Source: CAWBFD01 sp963788115 (lineage in GTDB: Bacteria; Actinomycetota; Thermoleophilia; Solirubrobacterales; 70-9). Taken from it: a stretch of DNA of 64,000 nucleotides. Both the position numbers and the translations under genes were made by a program. The DNA is taken from assembly GCA_963788115.1 (NCBI GenBank), contig CAWBFD010000004.1, positions 2,108,001 to 2,172,000 on the forward strand, written 5' to 3'. Positions within the stretch are counted from its first letter, which is position 1, and each line of letters begins with the position of its first letter. The notes beneath the pieces are model-generated. The model was not told where the DNA came from, did not search any database, and worked only from the letters and a program-made list of their open reading frames with translations. Of this stretch, positions 18,338-27,236 are shown one piece after another.

Positions 18338-19846
18338 TCAGCGGAGGCGGGGGGCGTGGCGCTCGACGAGGCCGGCGTGCATGGTGAGCTTCATGCCCGC
18401 GAGGGTGCGATCGGTGTGGCGCATGCGCCAGGCGAGCATCCGCTGCGCGTAGTCGAGGACGCGAGACGCATATGCGGGGTCGGCCGCGCGGTTGGTGAGT
18501 TGGGCCGGATCTTCGTCGATGTCGAAGAACAGCGGCGGGAAGGCGTGATGGCCGCCGAACTGCACGTACTTCCCGTGCGCGTCGCGCAACACCGCGAGCG
18601 AGCACTCCTCCAACGTGACGCCGAATGCCTCTTCGAGCAGCGCGCTGTCAGGGTCGCGGAAGTCGTACTCGTGGTGCACGGCGTCGCGCCACAGGTCGGG
18701 CGTGTCGCCCGCGAGCCAGGGGACGAGTGAGCGGCCGTCGCACTGCATCGGCACGTCGCCGCCCAACAGCTCGCAGATCGACGGCGTCACGTCGACGTGC
18801 TCGGTGAACGCTTCCACCACGGTGCCGCGCGTCGCGTCGAAGGCGGACCGCGGGTCGCGCACGATCAACGGGACGTGGTACGCGGTGTCGAACCAGCCGA
18901 CCTTCTGCACGAGCCAGTGGTCGCCGAGCAGCTCGCCGTGGTCGGAGGTGAACACGAGGAGCGTGTCGTCCCACTGGCCCATCGCGCCGAGCGCGTCGAA
19001 CAACCGGCCGAGTTGCGCGTCGACCTCCGACACCATTCCGTAGTACGTCGCCTGGAACGCGCGTTGCGCTTGATCGTCGTCGGGCGCTTTGACCAACGGA
19101 TGGTCGACGATCACACCGAGCAGCGGATGCTGCGCGCCCTCCTCGGCGCGTGTCGCGGCGCGCACGGGTGCCGGCACCGTCGCGGGGTCGTACATCGTGT
19201 CGTACGGCGCGGGCGCGAGATACGGCGGGTGCGGCCGCAAGTAGGAGAGATGGACGAACCACGGGCGATCCCCGCGGTCGGCGACGAAGTCGAGCACTCG
19301 ATCGGTCAGGTACGCGGTCTGGCTGTGCTCGGCGGCGTACTGCGTGCGCCCGCCCGTTCCGTCGACAGGCAGGTCGACGAACGTGCGCCACTGCTCGGGC
19401 ACGTCGTAACCCGCGGTTCGCAGCCACGCGAGCCACGATGCGGGGTCGCCCTCGGGCAGGTTGCCGATCGGGTCGAGGCCCGGGAGTACGCCTTCGTAGG
19501 TGTGCAGCAGCGGATCGTCGGTGGGCACGGTGCGGGGGTCGACGCTGATGTCGGTGTAGCCGAACAGCGCCGGCTCGTACCCGAGCGCGCGTGCCTCCAA
19601 CGCGAAATTCGTGAAGCGCGCGTCGAGCGGCGACCCGTTGATCGCAGCCCGGTGGTTGAACAGATACATGCCGGTGTACAGCGACGCCCGGCTCGGCCCG
19701 CACGGCGCCGCGTTCGCGAAGTGCCGCCGGAACGACACCCCACCCGCGGCGAGCCGGTCGAGAGCCGGCGTCGCCACGACCGGATGCGCGGCCGTCGACA
19801 AGCAGTCTCCCCGGAACTGGTCAGCAGTGATGAACAGCACATTCAC
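18338..19846 (-). CDS. Sulfatase / phosphonate monoester hydrolase family enzyme
   Basis: About 502 aa, alkaline-phosphatase superfamily. The formylglycine motif is APCGPSRASLYTG (C-x-P-S-R), whose Cys must be modified by a maturase not seen here. Metal ligands include the N-terminal ITADQFRGD and the distal FTSDHGELLGDH. I place the start at GTG 19846 (MNVLFITADQ), because the earlier ATG at 19891 runs into the lon promoter. No signal peptide is visible, so it is probably cytoplasmic. It cleaves a sulfate or phosphonate ester of unknown identity. Confidence 0.85.
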   Translation of the reverse strand: MNVLFITADQFRGDCLSTAAHPVVATPALDRLAAGGVSFRRHFANAAPCGPSRASLYTGMYLFNHRAAINGSPLDARFTNFALEARALGYEPALFGYTDISVDPRTVPTDDPLLHTYEGVLPGLDPIGNLPEGDPASWLAWLRTAGYDVPEQWRTFVDLPVDGTGGRTQYAAEHSQTAYLTDRVLDFVADRGDRPWFVHLSYLRPHPPYLAPAPYDTMYDPATVPAPVRAATRAEEGAQHPLLGVIVDHPLVKAPDDDQAQRAFQATYYGMVSEVDAQLGRLFDALGAMGQWDDTLLVFTSDHGELLGDHWLVQKVGWFDTAYHVPLIVRDPRSAFDATRGTVVEAFTEHVDVTPSICELLGGDVPMQCDGRSLVPWLAGDTPDLWRDAVHHEYDFRDPDSALLEEAFGVTLEECSLAVLRDAHGKYVQFGGHHAFPPLFFDIDEDPAQLTNRAADPAYASRVLDYAQRMLAWRMRHTDRTLAGMKLTMHAGLVERHAPRLR

Positions 19847-19912
19847 GGCACGACTCCCGCTAATCCCGACCCCGGGAATCGGAAATGGCACCCGGCGGTT
19901 GGTATGGGGACT

Positions 19913-22222
19913 ATGTCAGACACTCGCACCGAACTTCTCCCCCTCCTGCCGCTCACGAACGGCGTCGTCCTGCCGCAGATGGTGGTGACGCTGACGTTGG
20001 AGAGCGACGAAGCCAGGCGAGCCGCCGCCGCAGCCGAAGCGGTCAACGGCCGGATGGTGCTCGTGCCCCGGCTCGACGGCCGGTATTCGTCGGTCGGCAC
20101 TATCACCCAGATCGAGAGCGCCGGCGAGTTGCCCAACGGTTCCCGGGCCCTCGTCATCCGCGGCATCGCACGGGCCCGCATCGGCACCGGCGTCCCCGGA
20201 GAGCACGGTGCGCTCCACGTCGAGGTCGAGCAACTCTCCGACGGGCTCGCGACCGAAGCGACCCGCGCCCTCGCCAACGAGTACCGCGCCATCATCGAGG
20301 CCATCCTCGAGCATCGGGGCGCGCGGCGCATCGCCGACGCCCTCGCCGAGCTCGACGACCCCGGTCAGCTTGCCGACACCGCGGCCTACTCGCCCGACCT
20401 CACGCTCGAACAGCGCGTTGCGCTGCTCGAGGCCGTCGCGGTCGAGGCTCGGCTCGAGCTGGCGATCGGCTGGATGCGCGAAGTGCTCGCCGACCTGGAG
20501 TTGAAGGAGAAGATCCGTCACGAAGTCAGCGACGACCTCGACAAGCAGCAGCGCGAGATGTTGCTGCGGCGCCAGATGGACGCGATCCGCAAGGAGCTGA
20601 ACGACGGCGGTGACGACGACATCGTCGCCGAGTACCGCACGCGCTTGGCCGACTTGCAGGTCGCCGACACGGTTCGTGACGCGATCACCAAGGAACTCGA
20701 CCGGCTCGAGCGCATGAGCGAGCAGAGCCCCGAGCACGCATGGGTCCGCAACTGGCTCGACGCGGTGTTCGAGCTGCCGTGGGGACAGACCGCAGAGGAA
20801 TCGACCGACCTCACGGCCGCCCGCGCCACGCTCGATGCCGACCACGAAGGTCTCGACAAGGTGAAGGAGCGCATCCTCGAGTTCCTCGCGGTGCGTAGCC
20901 TCCGCAAGGAGCGCGGCCTCGGCAGTGTCAGCGGTCGCGGTTCGGGTGCGATCCTCGTGCTCGTCGGCCCGCCCGGCGTCGGCAAGACGTCGCTCGGCGA
21001 GTCGGTCGCGCGCGCCCTCGGCCGCCCGTTCGTGCGGGTCGCGGTCGGTGGCGTCCGTGACGAGGCCGAGATCCGCGGTCACCGGCGTACCTATGTCGGT
21101 TCGCGACCGGGTCGCATCGTGCGCGCGCTCACCGAAGCCGGCGCGATGAACCCGGTGCTGTTGATCGACGAGGTCGACAAGCTGCAGGCCGGCGGCTGGA
21201 GCGGTGATCCCGCGTCGGCGTTGCTGGAGGTGCTCGACCCCGCGCAGAACCACACGTTCCGTGACCACTACCTGGAGCTCGACCTCGACCTCTCCGACGT
21301 CTTGTTCCTCGCAACGGCGAACGTGCTCGAGACCATCCCCGCGCCGCTGCTCGACCGGATGGAGATCGTCGCGCTCGACGGCTACACCGAGGACGAGAAG
21401 GTCGCGATCGCCAAGCACCACCTGTTCCCGCGCCAGCGGGAGAAGGCGGGGCTGCGCGAGGACGAGCTCGCCATCACCGACAACGCGTACCGCGCGATCG
21501 TTGCGGGCTGGACGCGGGAAGCCGGCGTGCGTGGGCTCGAACGGCAGCTCGCGACGATCTGCCGCAAGGCGACGCGACGCATCGCGGAACAGTCGGAAGC
21601 GACGGTCGTCGTCGACGAAACCGACGTTGCCGAGTTCCTCGGCCGGGTGAAGTTCCGGCCCGAGGACGCGACCCGGGCGCCGTTGCCCGGACTGGCAACC
21701 GGCCTGGCCGTCACGGGCGCGGGCGGCGACGTGCTGACGATCGAGGTCACCGGAATGGACGGCGAACCCGCCCTGTTCGTCACCGGCCAGTTGGGCGACG
21801 TCATGAGCGAGTCCGCGCAGATCGCGCTCTCGTTCGTGCGCGCGCACGCCGACGAGCTCGGAGTACCCGCGACCGCGTTCGACAAGCGGCGCTTCCACCT
21901 GCACGTGCCCGCGGGCGCGGTGCCCAAGGACGGCCCGTCGGCCGGTATCACCATGACGACCGCGCTCACGAGCCTGCTCACGGGCCGGCCGGTGAAGCCG
22001 GGCGTCGGCATGACCGGTGAGGTCACGTTGCAAGGTCGCGTGTTGCCGATCGGTGGCTTGAAGCAAAAGGCGCTCGCTGCGCACCGCGCCGGGCTCACCG
22101 ACGTCGTGATCCCGTTCGACAACGAGGCCGACCTCGACGACGTGCCCGAGAGCGTGCGGGCCGAGATCCGGTTCCACCCGGTCAAGGACGTCCGCGAGGT
22201 CCTCCAGGTGGCGTTGAACTAG
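19913..22222 (+). CDS. lon: ATP-dependent Lon protease
   Basis: 769 aa, normal length for LonA. The N-terminal substrate domain starts LLPLLPLTNGVVLPQMVVTLTL. A coiled coil precedes the AAA+ module: Walker A GPPGVGKTSLGESVA and Walker B VLLIDEVDK. The protease domain has the catalytic Ser in PKDGPSAGITM and the Lys in GGLKQKALAAHRAG. It degrades misfolded and regulatory proteins in the cytoplasm. ATG 19904 is an alternative start three codons earlier. Unlike many neighbours, it has no apparent frameshift. Confidence 0.95.
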   Translation: MSDTRTELLPLLPLTNGVVLPQMVVTLTLESDEARRAAAAAEAVNGRMVLVPRLDGRYSSVGTITQIESAGELPNGSRALVIRGIARARIGTGVPGEHGALHVEVEQLSDGLATEATRALANEYRAIIEAILEHRGARRIADALAELDDPGQLADTAAYSPDLTLEQRVALLEAVAVEARLELAIGWMREVLADLELKEKIRHEVSDDLDKQQREMLLRRQMDAIRKELNDGGDDDIVAEYRTRLADLQVADTVRDAITKELDRLERMSEQSPEHAWVRNWLDAVFELPWGQTAEESTDLTAARATLDADHEGLDKVKERILEFLAVRSLRKERGLGSVSGRGSGAILVLVGPPGVGKTSLGESVARALGRPFVRVAVGGVRDEAEIRGHRRTYVGSRPGRIVRALTEAGAMNPVLLIDEVDKLQAGGWSGDPASALLEVLDPAQNHTFRDHYLELDLDLSDVLFLATANVLETIPAPLLDRMEIVALDGYTEDEKVAIAKHHLFPRQREKAGLREDELAITDNAYRAIVAGWTREAGVRGLERQLATICRKATRRIAEQSEATVVVDETDVAEFLGRVKFRPEDATRAPLPGLATGLAVTGAGGDVLTIEVTGMDGEPALFVTGQLGDVMSESAQIALSFVRAHADELGVPATAFDKRRFHLHVPAGAVPKDGPSAGITMTTALTSLLTGRPVKPGVGMTGEVTLQGRVLPIGGLKQKALAAHRAGLTDVVIPFDNEADLDDVPESVRAEIRFHPVKDVREVLQVALN

Positions 22223-22251
22223 GAGCCGTTCGCTCGCGTACATTCGGGCTC

Positions 22252-23064
22252 GTGAACGCGTTGCTCGACGGCAAAGTCGCGATCGTGACCGGTGGGGGCG
22301 GGGGCATCGGGCGAGGCATCGTCGAGCGTTTCGCAAGCGAGGGTGCGCGCGTCGTCTTGGGCGAGATCGATCCCGGTCGCGCCCGTGAGACGCAGGTTGC
22401 GATCGGCGAGGAAGCCGTCGCAGTCGTGTGCGACGTGCGCGACGAAGACGCTGCGGCCGCGTTGGTCACGACCGCCCTCGACGAGTTCGGCCGCATCGAC
22501 GTGCTCGTGAACAACGTCGGTCACTACGGCGGCCGCCGCGCTGCGTTCCACGAACAATCCGATGCCGACTGGCGCGACCTCTACGAGGTCAACCTCGGGC
22601 ATGTGTTGCGCTGCACCCGCGCCGTGCTCCCCGTCCTGCTCGAACAGGGAGCCGGCGGCAGCGTCGTCAACGTGTCGACGATCGAAGCGTTCCGCGCGAT
22701 TCCGACGCGCGCGGTGTACTCCGCGTTCAAGTCCGCGATCACCGGCTTCACGCGCAGCATTGCAGTCGAGTACGCGCGGCACGGCATTCGTGTCAACGCG
22801 ATCGCACCCGATGTGACCGAGACGCTGCAGGTGCCGTATTCGCAGTGGGTCGGGCCCGAGGAGGAGCACATGATCCCGGCGTGGGTCCCGCTCGGCCGTT
22901 TCGGCCAACCGGGCGACGTCGCGGGCGTGGCGCTATTCCTCGCGTCCGAACTCTCGGCGTTCGTCACCGGTACCACCGTGCATGTCGACGGCGGCACGTA
23001 CGCGTCGAGCGGCTGGTTCCCGACCGAGGAGGGTGGGTGGACGAATCGACCACGGCGACCCTGA
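22252..23064 (+). CDS. SDR family oxidoreductase
   Basis: 270 aa classical short-chain dehydrogenase from GTG 22252. Cofactor motif TGGGGGIGRGI, then NNVGHYGG (NAG-like), the catalytic Ser in VVNVSTIEA, and YSAFK (Tyr-x3-Lys). The end FVTGTTVHVDGGTYASSGW is typical. An acidic residue after beta-2 (LGEID) favours NAD over NADP. Substrate unknown. Its 3' end overlaps the CPBP gene by 28 bp. Confidence 0.85.
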   Translation: MNALLDGKVAIVTGGGGGIGRGIVERFASEGARVVLGEIDPGRARETQVAIGEEAVAVVCDVRDEDAAAALVTTALDEFGRIDVLVNNVGHYGGRRAAFHEQSDADWRDLYEVNLGHVLRCTRAVLPVLLEQGAGGSVVNVSTIEAFRAIPTRAVYSAFKSAITGFTRSIAVEYARHGIRVNAIAPDVTETLQVPYSQWVGPEEEHMIPAWVPLGRFGQPGDVAGVALFLASELSAFVTGTTVHVDGGTYASSGWFPTEEGGWTNRPRRP

Positions 23065-23855
23065 CGCGTCCTTCAGAGGCGCCGGCGCCGCCCACAACCG
23101 AACCGTGGTACCAACGCATCTGGCGCACGTACGTGTCCGACGTGCGGCGCGACGCGGACGCGCGGATGGTCATTGGCGCGCGCGCCGACCGCGACGCCGC
23201 GCTCATCCTCGTCACCGTCGCGGTCAGCTTGACGTTGTCGGAGTATTGGGCGCGACGTGACGGCACGGGGCTCGTCGCTTCCGACAGCCAGTTCGTGCAA
23301 CTCACCGCGTGGGCGATCGTCACCATCGCGACGTACGTGATCCCGCCGGTGCTGCTGATCCGTTTCGTGTTGCGCCGGCCGTTACGCGAGTTCGGATTGC
23401 GCTTCACCGGCGTCGGCGCGCACGCGTGGATCTACGTCGTGCTGTTCGCGATCGCGCTCCCCGTCGTCGTGATCGCTTCCTATGGCGACGCGTTCCAAGC
23501 GAAGTATCCGTTCTACGAAGTGCTCCCCGGCGAGTCGTTCTGGCCGGGCCTCTGGATCTGGTGGGGGCTCTACTGGCTCCAGTTTGTCGCCCTCGAGTTC
23601 TTCTTCCGGGGCTTCATGGTGCACGGACTGGCGCCTCGGCTCGGCTGGGTCTCGATCTTCGTGATGGCCGTCCCGTACAACATGCTGCACTTCGGCAAGC
23701 CGATGCCCGAGGCGCTCGTGGCCATCATCGGCGCGATCGTGCTGGGCACGCTCAGCCTGAAAACGGGCTCAATTTGGCTCGGTGCGTCGCTTCACATCGC
23801 GATTGCGATCACAATGGACCTGTGCGCACTGTGGCACGAGGGCCGGCTGTTCTAG
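23037..23855 (+). CDS. CPBP family intramembrane glutamic endopeptidase
   Basis: 272 aa, several membrane helices. It starts at GTG 23037 with GAGGAGG just upstream. The family motif appears as LEFFFRGFMVHGL, a single-Glu variant of EExxxR. It is followed by PYNMLHFGKP, the His and Asn of the second motif, and SLHIAIAI for the third. CPBP proteins cleave or process membrane-linked substrates such as prenylated proteins and bacteriocins. It overlaps the next membrane gene by 34 bp, so the two are probably coupled. Confidence 0.75.
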   Translation: MDESTTATLTRPSEAPAPPTTEPWYQRIWRTYVSDVRRDADARMVIGARADRDAALILVTVAVSLTLSEYWARRDGTGLVASDSQFVQLTAWAIVTIATYVIPPVLLIRFVLRRPLREFGLRFTGVGAHAWIYVVLFAIALPVVVIASYGDAFQAKYPFYEVLPGESFWPGLWIWWGLYWLQFVALEFFFRGFMVHGLAPRLGWVSIFVMAVPYNMLHFGKPMPEALVAIIGAIVLGTLSLKTGSIWLGASLHIAIAITMDLCALWHEGRLF

Positions 23856-24532
23856 AAGCGATTGCCGTCGCGGTCGGAAGCGCGGCAGTCGGCGCGTTCG
23901 TGCTGTACCCCATCGGATGGGCGCCGGTCGGTGCGGCGGTCGCGGGTGTGAACGGCGCGCTGTGCGGCTGGCGGGGTTCGTACAACTGGCGTACGGGCCC
24001 GGGCTGGGCCGCGGCCGCGCTCGACGCGTCGTGGAACCTCATTGGAACGACCGCGGGTCTCGGTGTGCACGCGCTGAGCTACGCCAAGCGCGACCCGGGA
24101 TACCTCGACGACCTCAGCCGGCGCCAGGGCCGGCACGTGTACGCACGTGGATTCTCACCGCGGAAGAAGTTTGCGTTCACCTTCGGCAATGTCATCAGCA
24201 ATGCCGCCGACGTTTCGGATCCAGATCGCCGTAGCCTCATCGAGATCCATGAGGGGCTGCACGTGTGGCAGCAACGGTGGTTCGGCCCGCTCTACCCGAT
24301 CGGGTACGGACTGTGGATGCTCGGTGGTTGCATCAGTGCAACGGCGGCATGGCTCCCGAAACGGCGCGCGCCGTGGTTCAACTACGCGGAACGTCACGCG
24401 TACTACTACAACCCGTTCGAACGGTGGGCGTACAGCGCGGACCACCGCTGGCCGCCCGGTCGGCTGGTGCGGTTGACTGCAGCCGCGCGCTCAGGCGTGG
24501 ACGTGGAGAGGGAGCCGGCTGAGCCCGCGTAG
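23822..24532 (+). CDS. Membrane protein with HEGLH metal-binding motif, unknown function
   Basis: About 236 aa. GTG 23822 or GTG 23831 may start it, both inside the CPBP gene. Two N-terminal hydrophobic segments (residues 8-45) are followed by a soluble part. EIHEGLHVWQQRWFGPLYPIGYGLW holds an HExxH zinc signature just before a third membrane segment. AERHAYYYNPFERWAY later gives a candidate third ligand Glu. I do not recognise a family. HELxHVWQ-like motifs occur in some metallopeptidase-like domains. A membrane metalloprotease acting with the CPBP protein is conjecture. Confidence 0.6.
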   Translation: MRTVARGPAVLEAIAVAVGSAAVGAFVLYPIGWAPVGAAVAGVNGALCGWRGSYNWRTGPGWAAAALDASWNLIGTTAGLGVHALSYAKRDPGYLDDLSRRQGRHVYARGFSPRKKFAFTFGNVISNAADVSDPDRRSLIEIHEGLHVWQQRWFGPLYPIGYGLWMLGGCISATAAWLPKRRAPWFNYAERHAYYYNPFERWAYSADHRWPPGRLVRLTAAARSGVDVEREPAEPA

Positions 24533-25750
24533 CACGATGCGGCCGTTCCACTCGAGCGTGTCGGTCGCGAGTTCGAGATCGGGAAAGCGCCGGACGAGGC
24601 TGCCGATTGCTTCCGCGCCTTCGAGCCGGGCGAGGTGCGCGCCGAGGCACATGTGGAATCCGCCGCCGAACGACATGTGTTGGGGCGCGTCGACGCGCCG
24701 CAGATCGACCTGATCGGCGGTCGGACCCCACTTCTCGGGGTCGCGATTCGCAGCGCCGAGCGCGGTCATCAGCAACGTGCCCGCCTGTATCTCCTTGTCG
24801 CCGAGTTCGAGATCGGTGAGCGTGATCCGCCGGCTCATTTGAACCGGGCTGTCGAAGCGCAGCAGCTCGTCGACCCACGGCGCCTCGCCCACCTCGTCGC
24901 GCTGCAGCAGCTCGAGCTGGTCGCGGTGGCGCAAGAGCGCGAGGGTGCCGTTGCCGATGAGGTTCACCGTCGTCTCGTGTCCCGCGACGTAGATGAGCAC
25001 CAACTGCTCGCGCAGTTCTTCCTCGGTGAGGCGGTCGCCTTCGTCTTCGGCCGCGATCAGGCCGCTGAGCAAGTCGTCGGCGGGGTTCGCGCGTTTCCAG
25101 TCGATGAGCTCACCGATGAGCGAGCGGATGCCCTCGCTCGCGTGGAACGCGGCACGCATGTCGTCTTCGGTGAGGATCGGGTCGAACGTCTTCACGAGCG
25201 CGCCCGACCAGTCGCGCAACTCGTCGCGGTCAATGGTGTCGGGCACGCCGATCATCTCCGAGATCACGATGAACGGGAGCGGGAACGCGAGGTCGGCAAT
25301 CAGCTCCATCTCGCCGGTGCCGCGCGCGACGACGGCATCGAGATGCTCGTTCACCAACGCCTGCACGCGCGGCCGGAGGCCTTCGATCATCTTCGGCGTG
25401 AACACCTTCGACACCAGGCGCCGCAACCGGTGATGGTCCGGGGGATCGAGGTTGAGCATCGTGTGGTTGCCCTGCTCTTGTCCGTCCACGAGGGCCCTGA
25501 GGTCCGGCGGCAAGTCGGGTTGCGGGAGGTTGGCGTGGCGCTCCTCGACCGACAGGCTCGTGTCGCGCAACAGCCGGTGGACGTCGGAGTAGCGGAAGCA
25601 TGCGTACGACCCCAGTGGCGTGAGGTGGACCGGATCCTGCTCCCGCACCTCCGCGTACTGGGCGTAGGGGTTGTCGAAGAACCCCGGCGCGAACGGGTTG
25701 AGCATGGGGAGGTAGTTCTCTTCTGCGATTGGAGTGTCACTCGTCGCCAT
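24491..25750 (-). CDS. Cytochrome P450
   Basis: 419 aa, standard bacterial P450 length. I-helix oxygen motif VAGHETTVNL, K-helix ExxR in DELLRFDSP, and the haem loop FGGGFHMCLGAHLARLEG with the Cys ligand. It starts at ATG 25750 (MATSDTPIAEENYLPMLNPFAPGFF). It oxidises an unknown substrate using ferredoxin and reductase encoded elsewhere; no ferredoxin is adjacent. Its 3' end overlaps the convergent HEGLH gene by 42 bp. Confidence 0.92.
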   Translation of the reverse strand: MATSDTPIAEENYLPMLNPFAPGFFDNPYAQYAEVREQDPVHLTPLGSYACFRYSDVHRLLRDTSLSVEERHANLPQPDLPPDLRALVDGQEQGNHTMLNLDPPDHHRLRRLVSKVFTPKMIEGLRPRVQALVNEHLDAVVARGTGEMELIADLAFPLPFIVISEMIGVPDTIDRDELRDWSGALVKTFDPILTEDDMRAAFHASEGIRSLIGELIDWKRANPADDLLSGLIAAEDEGDRLTEEELREQLVLIYVAGHETTVNLIGNGTLALLRHRDQLELLQRDEVGEAPWVDELLRFDSPVQMSRRITLTDLELGDKEIQAGTLLMTALGAANRDPEKWGPTADQVDLRRVDAPQHMSFGGGFHMCLGAHLARLEGAEAIGSLVRRFPDLELATDTLEWNGRIVLRGLSRLPLHVHA

Positions 25751-25808
25751 GAGCCCACCGTAGGCCCCATTTGCCCGGTTCCCCAGCGTGACATCGGTCA
25801 CAACCCAT

Positions 25809-26666
25809 CTAGGTGGCCGGAGGGTCGCGCATGACGCGCAGGTGCGCGGTCTGCGTCGCGATCGCGCAGAGCCGCAGCTCTTCGTCCCACAGGCGCGCAG
25901 GCCCGGTCGCGTAGCCGTCGCCGACGTGCCAGGCCTCGATCTCTTGGAGCACCCAGGGTGTGGCCGGCGTGGCGATGAACCGGATGCCGATCTCGAGCGA
26001 GAGCACCATCGTCGGCTGCCCGTTCTCGCGAGGACCCAAGCCCCGTCCGACGGCGGGCCCGAGCACGTCGCCGTGCACGGCGAGCACGAGCGGATCGCGG
26101 GTGCCGTCGGGAAGCAGCGCATCGTGTTTGAGCCGTACCCACGACATGAATCGGCCGACGCCGGGATCGTCGAGCGGGCTCACCGGGCGCCATTCGGTCT
26201 GCTCGTGGAAGTTGATCGGACCGAACGGGTTGGGCGAGTCGGGCTCCGGCGGCAGCTCGATCTGGTCGGGCCGTGGCACTTCGGGCACGACGACGTCTTG
26301 GAACGCGCGGTCGGTGTCGTGCGCGCGACCGAACACGCCGTGTACGCGCAGCGCGGGACCCGCGCCCGGCACGTGCACGTCGGCCGAAACCTGCGACGCG
26401 GTGCGACCGTCTCGCAGCACTTCGACGTCGATCTCCACCGGGCCGGGCGGGACAGGCGCGAGGAAGATCGCGTTGGCGGTCACGAGCGGCTGCTCGGCGC
26501 GGTCGAGGTGCTCGGCCATCGCCCGCAGCGCGGTGTACATGCTCACGCCTCCGAAGAGCGCCCGGATCTTCCAGCCGTCGGAGACATCGGCGTGGTAGCG
26601 CCCCGCGATGGCGGCGTCGGGTGTGAGGGCAGTGTCGGCGCGGAGGTCTCGTGCAGCGGGGGTCAT
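25809..26666 (-). CDS. Acyl-CoA thioesterase-like (double hotdog) protein
   Basis: 285 aa from ATG 26666 (MTPAARDLRADTALTP). It is organised as two hotdog halves: GWKIRALFGGVSMYTALRAM at the start of the first, PLVLAVHGDVLGPAVGRGLG in the second, and MVLSLEIGIRFIATPATPWVL near the end. This matches TesB-like thioesterase-superfamily proteins of actinobacteria. The P450 gene lies 58 bp downstream on the same strand. Activity is inferred from fold. Confidence 0.7.
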   Translation of the reverse strand: MTPAARDLRADTALTPDAAIAGRYHADVSDGWKIRALFGGVSMYTALRAMAEHLDRAEQPLVTANAIFLAPVPPGPVEIDVEVLRDGRTASQVSADVHVPGAGPALRVHGVFGRAHDTDRAFQDVVVPEVPRPDQIELPPEPDSPNPFGPINFHEQTEWRPVSPLDDPGVGRFMSWVRLKHDALLPDGTRDPLVLAVHGDVLGPAVGRGLGPRENGQPTMVLSLEIGIRFIATPATPWVLQEIEAWHVGDGYATGPARLWDEELRLCAIATQTAHLRVMRDPPAT

Positions 26667-26690
26667 CGGCCGAACTCTAGGCTCCGGCCC

Positions 26691-27236
26691 ATGCCGGACT
26701 CGCCTCGAATAACGCCGCTTCCGTACGCCGATTGGGACGACGAAATCCGCCGGCTCTCGGCTGACCCGCCGCTCAACATCTTCGGGACGCTCGCGCATCA
26801 CCCGAAGCTGATGAAGCGCTGGACGGTGTTCGGCGCGCACGTGCTGGGCAAGTCGACGCTGCCGGCGCGCGATCGCGAGCTGTTGATCCTGCGCACGGGT
26901 TGGCAATGCCGTTCTCCGTACGAGTGGGGCCAGCACGTCGTCATCGCGCGCGCCGTAGGGATCACCGACGTCGAGATCGAACGCATAGCCGTTGGGCCGG
27001 ACGCGCCGGCTTGGGATCCGTTCGACGCGCTGTTGTTGAACGCCGCCGACGAGCTCCACGACGACCAAGCCATCTCCGACGCGACCTACGCAGGACTGAC
27101 AGCCCGCTACGACGAGCAGCAGATGCTCGACCTCGTCTTCGCGGTCGGGCAGTACCACCTCGTGTCGATGGTGCTGAACACATTTCGCGTCGAGCGCGAC
27201 GACGGCGTCACGGACGTTCCGCTTCCAGCGCGCTGA
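26691..27236 (+). CDS. Carboxymuconolactone decarboxylase (AhpD-like) family protein
   Basis: 181 aa, all helical. GKSTLPARDRELLILRTGWQCRSPYEWGQHVVIARAVG is the CMD core (loops split it), with one Cys and the Glu/His relay but no CxxC pair. It is therefore not a classical AhpD reductase. Family members are decarboxylases or peroxidase-like. It is divergent from the thioesterase with 24 bp between starts and overlaps the convergent NYN-fusion gene by 29 bp. Confidence 0.8.
   Translation: MPDSPRITPLPYADWDDEIRRLSADPPLNIFGTLAHHPKLMKRWTVFGAHVLGKSTLPARDRELLILRTGWQCRSPYEWGQHVVIARAVGITDVEIERIAVGPDAPAWDPFDALLLNAADELHDDQAISDATYAGLTARYDEQQMLDLVFAVGQYHLVSMVLNTFRVERDDGVTDVPLPAR

Noticed and set aside
19916..22336. 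806-codon minus-strand frame opposite lon
   Set aside because: Antisense shadow of Lon; no family motifs, and Lon itself is intact and certain.
23822..24532. Contractile-injection-system or toxin effector (HExxH with HVWQ)
   Set aside because: Only a five-residue motif supports it; no tail, baseplate or toxin genes are nearby, and the protein has membrane helices.
22252..26666. Biosynthetic gene cluster (SDR, P450, thioesterase)
   Set aside because: No core synthase (PKS, NRPS, terpene cyclase, RiPP precursor) is present, and the genes are on mixed strands.
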